Positions 26,586 to 34,648 of a DNA stretch of 37,432 nt are shown piece by piece. Below the pieces are notes generated by a model. The model made no database searches and was not told where the DNA came from. It was given only the letters and a program-made list of their open reading frames with translations. Both the position numbers and the translations under genes were made by a program. This stretch comes from Pseudomonadota bacterium (GTDB lineage: Bacteria; Desulfobacterota; Desulfovibrionia; Desulfovibrionales; Desulfomicrobiaceae), in NCBI GenBank assembly GCA_023393525.1, contig JAEWKZ010000007.1, forward strand, positions 1 through 37,432, written 5' to 3'. The stretch's first letter is position 1. Each line of letters begins with the position of its first letter.

Positions 26586-28966
26586 GTTCGCTCCGTGTTA
26601 GGGAGAGGGAATTCCAGCCTGAACTCAGCTCCGCCCATGGGGCTTTCGCCCACATGGATGGCGCCGTTGTGGTCGGCGACGATGCGCTGCACGATGGACA
26701 GGCCGATGCCGGTGCCGTCGCTGGCGGTGGTGTAGAAGGGATCGAAGATGCGCTCCCGATCGGCCGCCGTGATGCCCGGGCCGTTGTCCGCGACACAGAG
26801 GCGAAGCCTGTCTTCGTCGCAGACGATGCGCAGGGCGATGTTTTTCGCTCCCGTGTTGTTGCGTACCGCCCGGGCCGCGTTGTCCACGATGTTGATGACG
26901 GCCTGTTCGAGCTGCATGCGGTCTCCGAGGATGGCCGGAACCGGGGCGAAATCGGTGTCCACGCTGATTCCGGCCTTGCGCAGCGTCGGGAGCATGAGGC
27001 TCAGCCCCTCCTGAACCGGGACGCTCAGGTCGAGAAGCTCGAGCCGGGGCGTGCCTGGCTTGGAGAAATCAAGCACCCTGCGGATGACGGATTCCATCTT
27101 GCCCGCGGCCTTGCGGATCTTGGCGATGGTCGCGCGCAGGACGGAGACGGGCTCGGTCTCGGGCAGGTCTTCGCAGATCTCGTCCATGGCGTAGAGGTAT
27201 CCGTGAATGCCGGTGAGCGGATTGCGGATTTCGTGGGCGATGCCCGCGGCCATGCGCCCCAGGGAGTTGATCTTGTCCAGGAGCATGATCTGCCGGGCCA
27301 TGCGCCGGGCCCCGGTGACGTCGGCCATGAACACGGCCACGCGCGTGACCTGGCCCCCGTCGTCGAAGACGGGGTAGAAGCGCAGGTCCAGATCCTGTTC
27401 CTCGCCGTATTCGTTGATGGAGCCCACTTCGCCGGTGGCGAACACGCCGTCCACGGCCTGCCGGAAGCGCTGGCCGCGTTTTTCGGGCAGCAGGGCGTAG
27501 AGGGAGAGTCCGTAGAGGGATTCACGGTTTCTGCCCAGGCGCGAAGCCCCGGTTTCGTTGATGTCGAGGATGATCCCGGCCTGGTCCATGAGCAGCAGGG
27601 TCTCGGTGGGAGCGTTGATGAGGGCCCTGGCCTTGGCTTCGCGGTCGCGGATGTGGGCTTCGGCCAGACGGCGCTGCTCGATCTCGAAACGCAGGTCGGT
27701 GGTGCGGCGGTCGACCTCGATCTCCAGGCTGGCCCTGACCTTGCGCAGGTCTCCCTCGGCCCGGATGCGCTCGTGCACCTCGCGCTCAAGTTCGTCGTTG
27801 GCCGTGCGCAGATGCTCGGTACGGGCGCGGACCGCCTCCTCCAGCTGTTCCTTGTGACGGCGCAGCACGGCCTGGGCCTCCTGGCGGCGCCGGATGGCGC
27901 TGACCAGCATGGCCAGGGCGGCCAGCAGCACGCCCACGCCCACCGTGGCGGTCCAGATGTAGCGCTTGTCGATCTGGTAGAATCGGGCGGGCTGGTTGAG
28001 CACCAGGCTGTCTTCGGGCAGGGCTTTTTCGCTGATGCCGAAACGCTGGAGCTGGACGTAGTCGAAGATGAAGCGCGAGGGCGTGTCCGTGTCCACGGGG
28101 GTGGATCCTGGATCGGCTCCTTCAAGGATCTTTATGGCCAGCTCGGCCACGCGCGTCCCCTCGGTCTTGCCCTGCACCATCTTGCCGCCGACGCAGCCCG
28201 TGCCCATCTCGAAATCCCAGAACCCGTAAATGGGTGCATCGGTGTGGGTGGATAGGAAGAGGTTCTTGCCGCTGTAATCGACCAGCACCCCTTCCTCGTT
28301 GCGCATGACCCCGTGGACGAGGATGAGTTGCCCGGTCGTGAGCTTTTGCAGGCGGCTTCGAAGCTCCAGCGCGTCGAGGTTGTTCCAGTAGGTGAACCGG
28401 ATGCCCGGAAAACGCTGTTCCAGCTCGCGCAGGGAACGGTCCGTGAGCAGATCGGTGATGGCCTGGTCCGCGCCGATGACCACGAACTCCCGCGTGTCCG
28501 GGTGCAGGCCCAGGGCGGTGCGCATGGTTTCGGCAAAGGACGGGTTTTCGGCCAGTCCGGTGATGCCCTTTTGCCCAAGCAACTGCTCCGGCTTGAAATC
28601 GTTCACCCCGCAGAAGACCACCGGCGCCCCGCGAAAGATGCTGTCCCGGTACTTGAGCACGAAATCAAGGGCATCGTTGTCGGTGGTGATGATCAGGTTG
28701 AAGGTGCTCTGGGCGAGCTTGTGCCGAAGCAGGGCCGCCTGCAGGGAAAGGTAGGAGGTGTCCGTGTTGCGCTTGGTGTCCAGGTATTCGACCCAGAGCA
28801 GGACTTCCGGCATCTGCTGGCGAAAGGTTTCGCTGATGCCTGCGTTGAGCGTGTCCGTCCAGGACAGGCCTGGATGGTAGGAGTGCAGGACGAGCACGTT
28901 CGGCGATGCGGCCAGGGCGGGCAGGGGTGGCAGAAGCAGCAGGAGGAGAAGGATGATGCGCGTCAT
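26582..28966 (-). CDS. Sensor histidine kinase with periplasmic ABC-substrate-binding-type sensor domain
   Basis: This 794-residue kinase starts with a signal sequence, then a periplasmic domain of about 300 residues resembling ABC substrate-binding proteins (NVLVLHSYHPGLSWTDTLNAG, FNLIITTDNDALDFVL, GAPVVFCGVND). A single membrane segment lies near 336-358. A coiled coil to about 440, a PAS domain (about 445-555), HisKA with phospho-His577 in GIAHEIRNPLTGIHGY, and an HATPase with NIVDNAARAV, DNGPGI and GTGIGLSIV follow. I prefer the ATG at 28966; a GTG at 28972 is possible and neither has a clear Shine-Dalgarno. Its partner is the overlapping regulator gene. The ligand is unknown. Confidence 0.88.
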   Translation of the reverse strand: MTRIILLLLLLLPPLPALAASPNVLVLHSYHPGLSWTDTLNAGISETFRQQMPEVLLWVEYLDTKRNTDTSYLSLQAALLRHKLAQSTFNLIITTDNDALDFVLKYRDSIFRGAPVVFCGVNDFKPEQLLGQKGITGLAENPSFAETMRTALGLHPDTREFVVIGADQAITDLLTDRSLRELEQRFPGIRFTYWNNLDALELRSRLQKLTTGQLILVHGVMRNEEGVLVDYSGKNLFLSTHTDAPIYGFWDFEMGTGCVGGKMVQGKTEGTRVAELAIKILEGADPGSTPVDTDTPSRFIFDYVQLQRFGISEKALPEDSLVLNQPARFYQIDKRYIWTATVGVGVLLAALAMLVSAIRRRQEAQAVLRRHKEQLEEAVRARTEHLRTANDELEREVHERIRAEGDLRKVRASLEIEVDRRTTDLRFEIEQRRLAEAHIRDREAKARALINAPTETLLLMDQAGIILDINETGASRLGRNRESLYGLSLYALLPEKRGQRFRQAVDGVFATGEVGSINEYGEEQDLDLRFYPVFDDGGQVTRVAVFMADVTGARRMARQIMLLDKINSLGRMAAGIAHEIRNPLTGIHGYLYAMDEICEDLPETEPVSVLRATIAKIRKAAGKMESVIRRVLDFSKPGTPRLELLDLSVPVQEGLSLMLPTLRKAGISVDTDFAPVPAILGDRMQLEQAVINIVDNAARAVRNNTGAKNIALRIVCDEDRLRLCVADNGPGITAADRERIFDPFYTTASDGTGIGLSIVQRIVADHNGAIHVGESPMGGAEFRLEFPLPNTERT

Positions 28967-29019
28967 GGGCACGGTGTAGGCGCAATTCGCGCGAGCTTCA
29001 AGTCTGGGGGGCGCGATCC

Positions 29020-29048
29020 TTGACAGAGGTGGAGGATGGGAATAACGA
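29020..29048 (+). promoter_or_regulatory. Candidate promoter of the rpsF operon
   Basis: A perfect -35 TTGACA lies at 29020-29025. With a 17-bp spacer the -10 would be TAACGA at 29043-29048, which is a weak match. The promoter would give a leader of about 55 bases before rpsF. Confidence 0.4.
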
Positions 29049-29053
29049 CTTTT

Positions 29054-29110
29054 GTTTCCTTGCTCACCCGAAAGGAATGGGTGGGCTTTTACCCGTAAGG
29101 AGGACCTATA
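29054..29110 (+). promoter_or_regulatory. Structured rpsF leader with a duplicated ACCCGNAAGGA motif
   Basis: ACCCGAAAGGA at 29066-29076 recurs as ACCCGTAAGGA at 29091-29101, and the second copy contains the Shine-Dalgarno AAGGAGG (29097-29103). CACCC (29065-29069) can pair with GGGTG (29079-29083); alternatively GGGT (29079-29082) pairs with ACCC at 29091, and TTCCTT with AAGGAA. These folds are mutually exclusive. Leaders bound by S6:S18 are known for rpsF operons, so this could be such an autoregulatory site; the match is unproven. Confidence 0.4.
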
Positions 29111-29428
29111 ATGATGACAAGGTACGAGGAATTGATCCTGCTCAGCCCTGAGCTGGGCGTGGAAGAATGCCGCGAAATCGTGAACAACTTCAGCGCCATT
29201 GTCGAGCGCGAGGGCGGCAGCGTGCTCAAGATCGACGATTGGGGCGTCAAGGATACCGCCTACCCGGTGCGTAAGTTCAATCGCGGCCGGTACGTGCGCA
29301 TGGAAATCAGCATGCCCGGCAGCGCCGTGGCTGAACTGGAACGCAACGTCCGCATCACCGACGGCGTGTTCAAATTCATCACCGTCAGACTCGCCGACAC
29401 TCCCGCAGCGGCAACCGAGGAGGCATAA
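29111..29428 (+). CDS. rpsF: Small ribosomal subunit protein bS6
   Basis: This 105-residue protein has the bS6 fold and family sequence: MTRYEELILLSPELGVEE, RYVRMEISMPGSAVAELERNVRITDGVFKFITVRL, with an acidic alanine-rich tail. It binds the 30S platform as a heterodimer with bS18, which is encoded next. Two tandem ATGs start the frame; AAGGAGG lies seven bases before the first. It leads the rpsF-rpsR-rplI-dnaB-paaK operon. Confidence 0.97.
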   Translation: MMTRYEELILLSPELGVEECREIVNNFSAIVEREGGSVLKIDDWGVKDTAYPVRKFNRGRYVRMEISMPGSAVAELERNVRITDGVFKFITVRLADTPAAATEEA

Positions 29429-29429
29429 G

Positions 29430-29693
29430 ATGTCCTTTAAGAAGAAGTTCGCACCCCGGAGAAAGTACTGCCGTTTCTGCGAGAATCCGGAAATCCTGCT
29501 TGACTACAAGCATCCCGAAATCCTGAACGATTTCGTGACCGATCGCGGCAAGATCATCGCCAGCCGCATCACCGGAACCTGCGCCAAGCACCAGCGGGCC
29601 CTGACCCGCGAAGTCAAGCGCGCCCGTCAGATGGCTCTGATGTTCTACACGGCCACCCACAGCACCGACGTGCTCAAAAAATCTAGAATCTAG
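29430..29693 (+). CDS. rpsR: Small ribosomal subunit protein bS18
   Basis: This 87-residue basic protein partners bS6 in the 30S platform. It retains the zinc-binding-type cysteines, CRFC near the N-terminus and TCAKHQ in the middle, so it is the C+ form. The C-terminal RAITREVKRARQ-like segment reads RALTREVKRARQMALMF. AGGAGG upstream of the ATG at 29430 overlaps the end of rpsF. The frame open from 29199 is a shadow of rpsF before this start. Confidence 0.97.
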   Translation: MSFKKKFAPRRKYCRFCENPEILLDYKHPEILNDFVTDRGKIIASRITGTCAKHQRALTREVKRARQMALMFYTATHSTDVLKKSRI

Positions 29694-29704
29694 GAGATTT
29701 GATC

Positions 29705-30214
29705 ATGAAGGTCATTTTGAGAGCAGACGTGGATAATCTGGGCCGACTGGGCGACATTGTCGCGGTCCGTCCCGGTTATGGCAGAAACTACCTGTTGCCT
29801 CAGGGTCTTGCCTCCATGGCGACTCCCGGCAACCTGAAGGTCTTTGAACAGGAACGCCGCAAGCTGCAGGCCATGAACGACGCCATCAAGGCCGAGGCCG
29901 CGGGCCTGGCCGGCAAGATCGAGGCCGCCAAGGTGGTCATCGAAGTGCGCGTGGGCGACGGCGACAAGCTGTACGGTTCCGTCACCTCCTCCCAGATCGC
30001 CGCGATCCTGGAAGAGCAGGGCGTGGAAGTGGACCGCCGCAAGATCCAGCTTGATGACGGCATCCGCTCCCTGGGCGAATACGTCATCGACGTGAAGCTG
30101 CATCCCGAGGTCGTGGCCAAGCTGACCGTGAACGTGGTCAAGCATGGACGCCAGGAACAGGTGAACGAACCCGAACCGCAGGCCGATGCAACCGAAGAAG
30201 CTGCCGCAGAGTAA
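29705..30214 (+). CDS. rplI: Large ribosomal subunit protein bL9
   Basis: This 169-residue protein has the N-terminal RNA-binding domain of bL9 (VDNLGRLGDIVAVRPGYGRNYLLPQGLA), the long connecting helix, and the C-terminal domain (YGSVTSSQIAAILEEQG, HPEVVAKLTVNV). An acidic C-terminal extension of about 20 residues (NEPEPQADATEEAAAE) is longer than usual. GGAG lies eight bases before the ATG at 29705. It overlaps the predicted dnaB start by 29 bases. Confidence 0.96.
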   Translation: MKVILRADVDNLGRLGDIVAVRPGYGRNYLLPQGLASMATPGNLKVFEQERRKLQAMNDAIKAEAAGLAGKIEAAKVVIEVRVGDGDKLYGSVTSSQIAAILEEQGVEVDRRKIQLDDGIRSLGEYVIDVKLHPEVVAKLTVNVVKHGRQEQVNEPEPQADATEEAAAE

Positions 30215-31634
30215 ATTCGGGCAGCGCCTCGGAACTCGAATCCAACCAGAGGAGGCCTTGCAAAAGGCCTCTTCTGATTTGTTGCGCAGAATCCCCCCTC
30301 ACAACACCGAGGCCGAACAGGCGGTGCTGGGCGGGGTTTTTTTGCGCAACGACATTTTTCACACCCTGGTCGACACGATAAACGACGAGGATTTCTATTC
30401 TCCGGTGCATCGCACCATCTATCAGGCCTTCCAGGAACTCTACCGCCGCCGCGAGCCCGTGGACCTGGTCACCGTGGCCGAGTATCTCCAGACCAAGGGA
30501 CAGCTCGACGAGGTCGGCGGCACGGTCTACCTCGCCTCTCTGGCCGAGTCCGTGGCCTCGGCCTCCAACTCCGTCTTCCATGCCCAGATCGTGCGCGACA
30601 AGTCCGTGCGCCGCAGGCTCATCCAGACCTCCTCCGAGATCCTGACCAGCTGTTTCGAGGCCGGAGAGCAGACCGAATCCCTGCTCGACCAGGCCGAGCA
30701 GCAGATCTTCTCCATCGCCGAGTCCAAGGGCAAGCCCGTGTTCATGAGCAGCAAGGATCTTGTGCAGCGGGTCTTCGAGCAGCTGGAGACGCGGGCCGGA
30801 CAGGGCGAGCTGGTCACCGGCGTGCCCACCGGCTACACCGATTTCGACCACATGACCGCCGGTCTGCAAAAGTCCGACCTGATCATCCTGGCGGCCCGTC
30901 CGTCCATGGGCAAGACGGCCCTGGCGCTGAACATGGGCATGCGCGCGGCCATACAGCACGATGTGCCCGTGGCGGTCTTTTCCCTCGAAATGTCCATGGA
31001 CCAGCTCATGATGCGCCTCTTGGGCTGCCACGGCCGCGTGGACCTGAGCCGACTGCGCAGCGGGTACCTGAACGACGAGGATTGGAGCCGCCTCTACCAG
31101 GCCGCCGACGACCTTTCGAAAGCCCCCATCTACATCGACGACACCCCGGCCCTCTCGACCATGGAGATCCGGGCGCGCAGCCGGAGGCTCAAGGCCGAGA
31201 AGGGAGTGGGGCTCATCATCGTCGACTATCTGCAGCTCATGCGCTCCAGCCACAAGAGCGACTCCCGCGAGCAGGAGATTTCCGACATCTCGCGCAACCT
31301 GAAAGCCCTGGCCAAGGAACTGGAAGTGCCGGTCATCGCCCTGTCCCAGCTCAACCGCAAGGTCGAGGAGCGTTCGGACAAGCGGCCCATGATCTCGGAT
31401 TTGCGCGAATCGGGGGCCATCGAGCAGGACGCCGACGTCATCGTCTTCATTTACCGCGACGCGGCCTACAACAAGGCCGAGGACAACCCGAACAAGAACA
31501 TCGCCGAAATCATCATCGGCAAGCAGCGTAACGGTCCGGTGGGGGCCATCCGTCTGGGCTATTTCGGTCAGTACACCGTGTTCGAGAACCTCACGGAAGT
31601 GGGCCTGCCGTCGGAGGATGGCGGCGCGTACTGA
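30186..31634 (+). CDS. dnaB: Replicative DNA helicase DnaB
   Basis: This 482-residue hexameric 5'-3' helicase unwinds DNA at the replication fork. The N-terminal domain begins at LLRRIPPHNTEAEQAVLGG; the RecA-like domain has Walker A ARPSMGKTALALN, GLIIVDYLQLM as Walker B, and the arginine-finger region SDLRESGAIEQDADV. No intein is present. The start ATG at 30186 overlaps rplI and has only a weak ribosome binding site, so coupling to rplI is likely; it adds about 30 residues before the conserved region, common in related bacteria. A strong hairpin lies in this 5' coding stretch. Confidence 0.95.
   Translation: MQPKKLPQSKFGQRLGTRIQPEEALQKASSDLLRRIPPHNTEAEQAVLGGVFLRNDIFHTLVDTINDEDFYSPVHRTIYQAFQELYRRREPVDLVTVAEYLQTKGQLDEVGGTVYLASLAESVASASNSVFHAQIVRDKSVRRRLIQTSSEILTSCFEAGEQTESLLDQAEQQIFSIAESKGKPVFMSSKDLVQRVFEQLETRAGQGELVTGVPTGYTDFDHMTAGLQKSDLIILAARPSMGKTALALNMGMRAAIQHDVPVAVFSLEMSMDQLMMRLLGCHGRVDLSRLRSGYLNDEDWSRLYQAADDLSKAPIYIDDTPALSTMEIRARSRRLKAEKGVGLIIVDYLQLMRSSHKSDSREQEISDISRNLKALAKELEVPVIALSQLNRKVEERSDKRPMISDLRESGAIEQDADVIVFIYRDAAYNKAEDNPNKNIAEIIIGKQRNGPVGAIRLGYFGQYTVFENLTEVGLPSEDGGAY
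30247..30276 (+). other. 13-bp GNRA-capped hairpin at the rplI/dnaB junction
   Basis: CAGAGGAGGCCTT (30247-30259) pairs with AAGGCCTCTTCTG (30264-30276), thirteen pairs with one G-U, capped by GCAA. ATTTGTTG follows, a poor but T-containing tail. It falls in codons 21-31 of dnaB, immediately before the conserved part of the protein, and covers a Shine-Dalgarno-like GGAGG. It could act as a partial terminator or an RNA-processing site between ribosomal protein and helicase genes. Confidence 0.65.
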
Positions 31635-31668
31635 TCCTCGCACCTTCAACTCAAGAGCGGACACAGCC

Positions 31669-32961
31669 ATGAAAGCCTATTGCCCGGAAGAATTTTTTTC
31701 GCGCAGCGAATTGGACAAGGTTCAGAACACGCGTCTTGCGACCACTCTCGAACGCGCGGCCCGGTCCGAGTTTTACGGTCGCCGGTTCGCCGAGAGCGGC
31801 ATCCACCCGCAGACCATCACCTCCGCCGCCGACATCGCGAAGCTGCCCTTCACCACCAAGGACGACCTGCGCAGCGCCTACCCGGCGCGCATGCTGACCC
31901 GGCCGGTCTCCGACATGATCCGCCTGCACGCCTCTTCCGGAACCACGGGATCGGCCACGGTCATCTACTACACGAAAAACGACGTCGACTCCTGGGCCGA
32001 CCTCATGGCCCGCTGCATGCACATGATCGGCATCCGCGCCGAGGACACTTTTCAGAACATGTCCGGTTACGGGCTCTTCACCGGGGGGCTTGGCATCCAC
32101 TACGGGGCCGAGCGCCTGGGCTGCCTGACCATACCGGCCGGGGCGGGCAATTCCAAGCGGCAACTCAAGCTGCTGGAGGATTTCCAGGTTTCCGCCATCC
32201 ACATCATTCCGTCCTACGCCCTGCATCTGGGCACGGTGAAGGACGAGCTCGGCTACGGCCCGGACCGTCTGAAGGTGCGCGTGGCGCTCATCGGAGCGGA
32301 GCCGCACACCGAGGCCATCCGCAGGCGCATCGAGGATGTCTGGGGCCTCAAGGCCTACAACTCCTACGGCCTGTCGGAAATGAACGGGCCGGGCGTGGCC
32401 TTCGAGTGTCTGGAGCAATGCGGCATGCACATCTGGGAGGATGCCTACCTGGCCGAGATCGTCGATCCGGAAACCGGCCGGCCTCTGCCCGACGGCGAAG
32501 TGGGCGAACTGGTCATCACCACCCTGTGCCGCGAGGGTATGCCGCTCATCCGCTACCGCACCAAGGACCTGACCCGCTTCATTCCCGGAGACTGCCCTTG
32601 CGGCCGCAAGCACCGCCGTCTGGACCGCATCATGGGCCGCGCCGACGACATGATCATCTTGAAGGGCGTGAACATCTACCCCATGCAGGTCGAGCAGGTG
32701 CTCATGAGCATCCCCGAGGTGGGGCAGAACTACCTGATCGTGCTGGAACGCGAAGGCTACCTGGACCAGATGCGCGTCAAGGTGGAGGTCAAGGAGGAGT
32801 ATTTCGTGGAGGACATGCGCGAGCTCAAAAGCCTGCAAAGCCGCATCAGCTCCAGGCTGCGCGACGAGATCCTGATCACCGCGCGCATCGACCTGGTGGA
32901 ACAGAACTCCCTGCCCAAGTCCGAAGGCAAGGCGCAGCGGGTGCTCGATCTGCGCGAATAG
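31669..32961 (+). CDS. paaK: Phenylacetate-CoA ligase family protein
   Basis: This 430-residue adenylate-forming enzyme matches PaaK in length and motifs. It has the ATP-binding loop SSGTTGSATVIYYT, the A5-like NSYGLSEMNGPG, EGMPLIRYRTKDLTRF, and the C-terminal lysine region ending in LPKSEGKAQRVLDLRE. A Cys-containing turn GDCPCGRKHRR is typical of PaaK-type proteins. It would activate phenylacetate or another aryl or fatty acid to the CoA thioester. It follows dnaB by 34 bp on the same strand and is read through to the terminator at 32995. No other paa genes are present, so the substrate is open. Confidence 0.9.
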   Translation: MKAYCPEEFFSRSELDKVQNTRLATTLERAARSEFYGRRFAESGIHPQTITSAADIAKLPFTTKDDLRSAYPARMLTRPVSDMIRLHASSGTTGSATVIYYTKNDVDSWADLMARCMHMIGIRAEDTFQNMSGYGLFTGGLGIHYGAERLGCLTIPAGAGNSKRQLKLLEDFQVSAIHIIPSYALHLGTVKDELGYGPDRLKVRVALIGAEPHTEAIRRRIEDVWGLKAYNSYGLSEMNGPGVAFECLEQCGMHIWEDAYLAEIVDPETGRPLPDGEVGELVITTLCREGMPLIRYRTKDLTRFIPGDCPCGRKHRRLDRIMGRADDMIILKGVNIYPMQVEQVLMSIPEVGQNYLIVLEREGYLDQMRVKVEVKEEYFVEDMRELKSLQSRISSRLRDEILITARIDLVEQNSLPKSEGKAQRVLDLRE

Positions 32962-32994
32962 ACGCTACGCCGAGAGGACCCGGATCAGCCTTTC

Positions 32995-33035
32995 GGGACG
33001 ATCAGGGCCGCGCAGGTCATGATCGTCCCTTTTTT
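32995..33035 (+). terminator. Intrinsic terminator of the rpsF-paaK operon
   Basis: A perfect 10-bp stem GGGACGATCA (32995-33004) and TGATCGTCCC (33020-33029) is followed by TTTTTT (33030-33035). The T run overlaps the stop of the convergent DamX-like gene, whose transcript would form the same stem without a U tract. Confidence 0.88.
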
Positions 33036-34500
33036 ATTCGTATTGCGTGACGGCGCAGGAAAGGCCTTTTTTTTCGGCGCGGGAGCAGTGCGCCAGGGCA
33101 TCGTCGCGGGAGCGTTCCAGGGCGAACTGGATTTCGACGCCGCTGACGAGCTCGCGTTCGAAGACATCGAGTTTTTCCGGCAACCCCAGGCTCATGCTGG
33201 CGCTGTTGACCTGGTCCTGGTTCATGAGCGGTCCGACCGTGGCCACGAATGGCCGAAAGACCACCGGCGCATCCGCCAGATTGTTCTGGCTTCCGAACTT
33301 GCCGGCCTGTTCGAAGCTTTCGAAGCGTCCCACGAAGAGCGAGAAGCGGCCATCCCCCTGGTCGTGGTTCCAGAACAGGGGCTGCTTCTGGTCCATGAAG
33401 CGCGGCAGATGCAGGAGCAGGGACTCCATGGTCGGGTACGCTCCGAGCTGCAGGGAGTAGGGGCCGTCGCTGGTGCGCTTGCGAAACACGGTCTTGGCCA
33501 CGCTCTGCCAATGCGTGGCGCCGGAGGCGGTCTGGATGTTCCGGGTCGGGGCGGGTGCCGACGGTTCTGGTTCGACCGTGACTGTCCGGCGCGATCCGGT
33601 CAGCTCGGAGAAAAGATCCTTCAGGCCGGCGTCGGGCATGAGCCAGGAAAAAAAGAGCAGGAACAGCCCGATGATCCCCGCCATGCTCAGGACCAGGATC
33701 AGGCCTGTCAGCGGCGAAATGGAGGAAGCCATCCTCTGGGTCGGCATGGCTTCTTCCGTGGGCTCGTCCTGTGTGTCCGTGGGCGAGCCGGCAAGGTTCA
33801 GAGCCTCTTCCGCATCGCAGGACTGATCCGTGTGCAGGGCCTTCAGGGCCAGCGTCATGGTCAGCATGCGCAGAATGCCGATCACCCCGGCGGCGCGTTT
33901 GGCCACGGCTTCAGGGTTGCCGATGATGTCGGCGGCCAGGCCCGCGTTGTCGAGGAGGGCGCGGATATAGGCCAGGGATTGTTCACGAGTCAGCTTGGGC
34001 AGAGTCCAGATGGCTCCCAGCATGTTGTAGATGGGCCTGTTTTCCGGTCTGGCCAGTCGGTGCACGATTTCCCCGTTCCCGACCAGGACAACCTGGAGCA
34101 GCGCCGCCAGATGCTTGGTCAGACTGAACAGGCCGCCGAGAAATGCGAAGTCCTCGTCGGTGAGAAGGTGGGCGTTGTCGACAAAGATGATGACACGTTT
34201 CTTTTCCCGCAATAACTGGGTCAGAGCGGCTTTATTTTCTTTTTCAGGAGATAAGTGCAGGTTTATCGCTTGCGAAAGTGTTTGACCGGATGACGCAGTG
34301 ATGACAAATGCATGGGCATCTTGGGAAGAATTCAGGCGGTAGGTAAAATATGTCTTGCCTGATTTTGGAAATCCGATCACACAACTCAGCAGACGTTGGT
34401 TTTGTATGTCGTCCATGACAGATTGAAAAATATCTTCAAATTGCGGAGTACTGAAGTGCTGCGCAGATTCGGATATGTTTTCAATTGGTGAGTCGTGCAT
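33034..34500 (-). CDS. AAA ATPase with membrane segment and SPOR-like domain (DamX-like)
   Basis: This 488-residue protein has an N-terminal GspA/ExeA-type ATPase domain with Walker A GFPKSGKT (43-50) and Walker B-like RVIIFVDNAH (102-111). A single membrane segment lies at about 264-288, then a proline-rich linker, and a periplasmic C-terminal domain with YSLQLGAYPTMESLLLHLPRF and FSLFVGRFESFEQA. The last resembles a SPOR domain, which binds denuded peptidoglycan at division sites. The order ATPase, membrane segment, SPOR is that of DamX proteins in several gammaproteobacteria. A role in envelope or division processes is inferred. The start is divergent from the EamA gene. Confidence 0.7.
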   Translation of the reverse strand: MHDSPIENISESAQHFSTPQFEDIFQSVMDDIQNQRLLSCVIGFPKSGKTYFTYRLNSSQDAHAFVITASSGQTLSQAINLHLSPEKENKAALTQLLREKKRVIIFVDNAHLLTDEDFAFLGGLFSLTKHLAALLQVVLVGNGEIVHRLARPENRPIYNMLGAIWTLPKLTREQSLAYIRALLDNAGLAADIIGNPEAVAKRAAGVIGILRMLTMTLALKALHTDQSCDAEEALNLAGSPTDTQDEPTEEAMPTQRMASSISPLTGLILVLSMAGIIGLFLLFFSWLMPDAGLKDLFSELTGSRRTVTVEPEPSAPAPTRNIQTASGATHWQSVAKTVFRKRTSDGPYSLQLGAYPTMESLLLHLPRFMDQKQPLFWNHDQGDGRFSLFVGRFESFEQAGKFGSQNNLADAPVVFRPFVATVGPLMNQDQVNSASMSLGLPEKLDVFERELVSGVEIQFALERSRDDALAHCSRAEKKGLSCAVTQYE

Positions 34501-34544
34501 GGAATGTCTGGGTTCCTAAAAAATGTCGGCATGGCGCCGGATAC

Positions 34545-34560
34545 TCATGAATATTTATGA
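34545..34560. promoter_or_regulatory. Near-perfect 16-bp palindrome between divergent genes
   Basis: TCATGAATATTTATGA is symmetric except at one pair of positions. It lies in an AT-rich stretch 45 bases before the DamX-like start and about 90 before the EamA start. It could be a regulator binding site. Confidence 0.35.
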
Positions 34561-34620
34561 ATCTTCGCCTAATACGTAGGTGCAGGCGTGATTCTATGCA
34601 AGCTTTTTTTTAAAATATAC

Positions 34621-34629
34621 TGCTATGAT
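34621..34629 (+). promoter_or_regulatory. Candidate extended -10 promoter for the EamA gene
   Basis: TGCTATGAT combines the extended -10 TGN with a good -10 TATGAT (34624-34629). The start site would be near 34636, leaving a 13-base leader. No consensus -35 is visible at 34601-34606. Confidence 0.45.
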
Positions 34630-34648
34630 GCATGGTTGGTGATTCACG

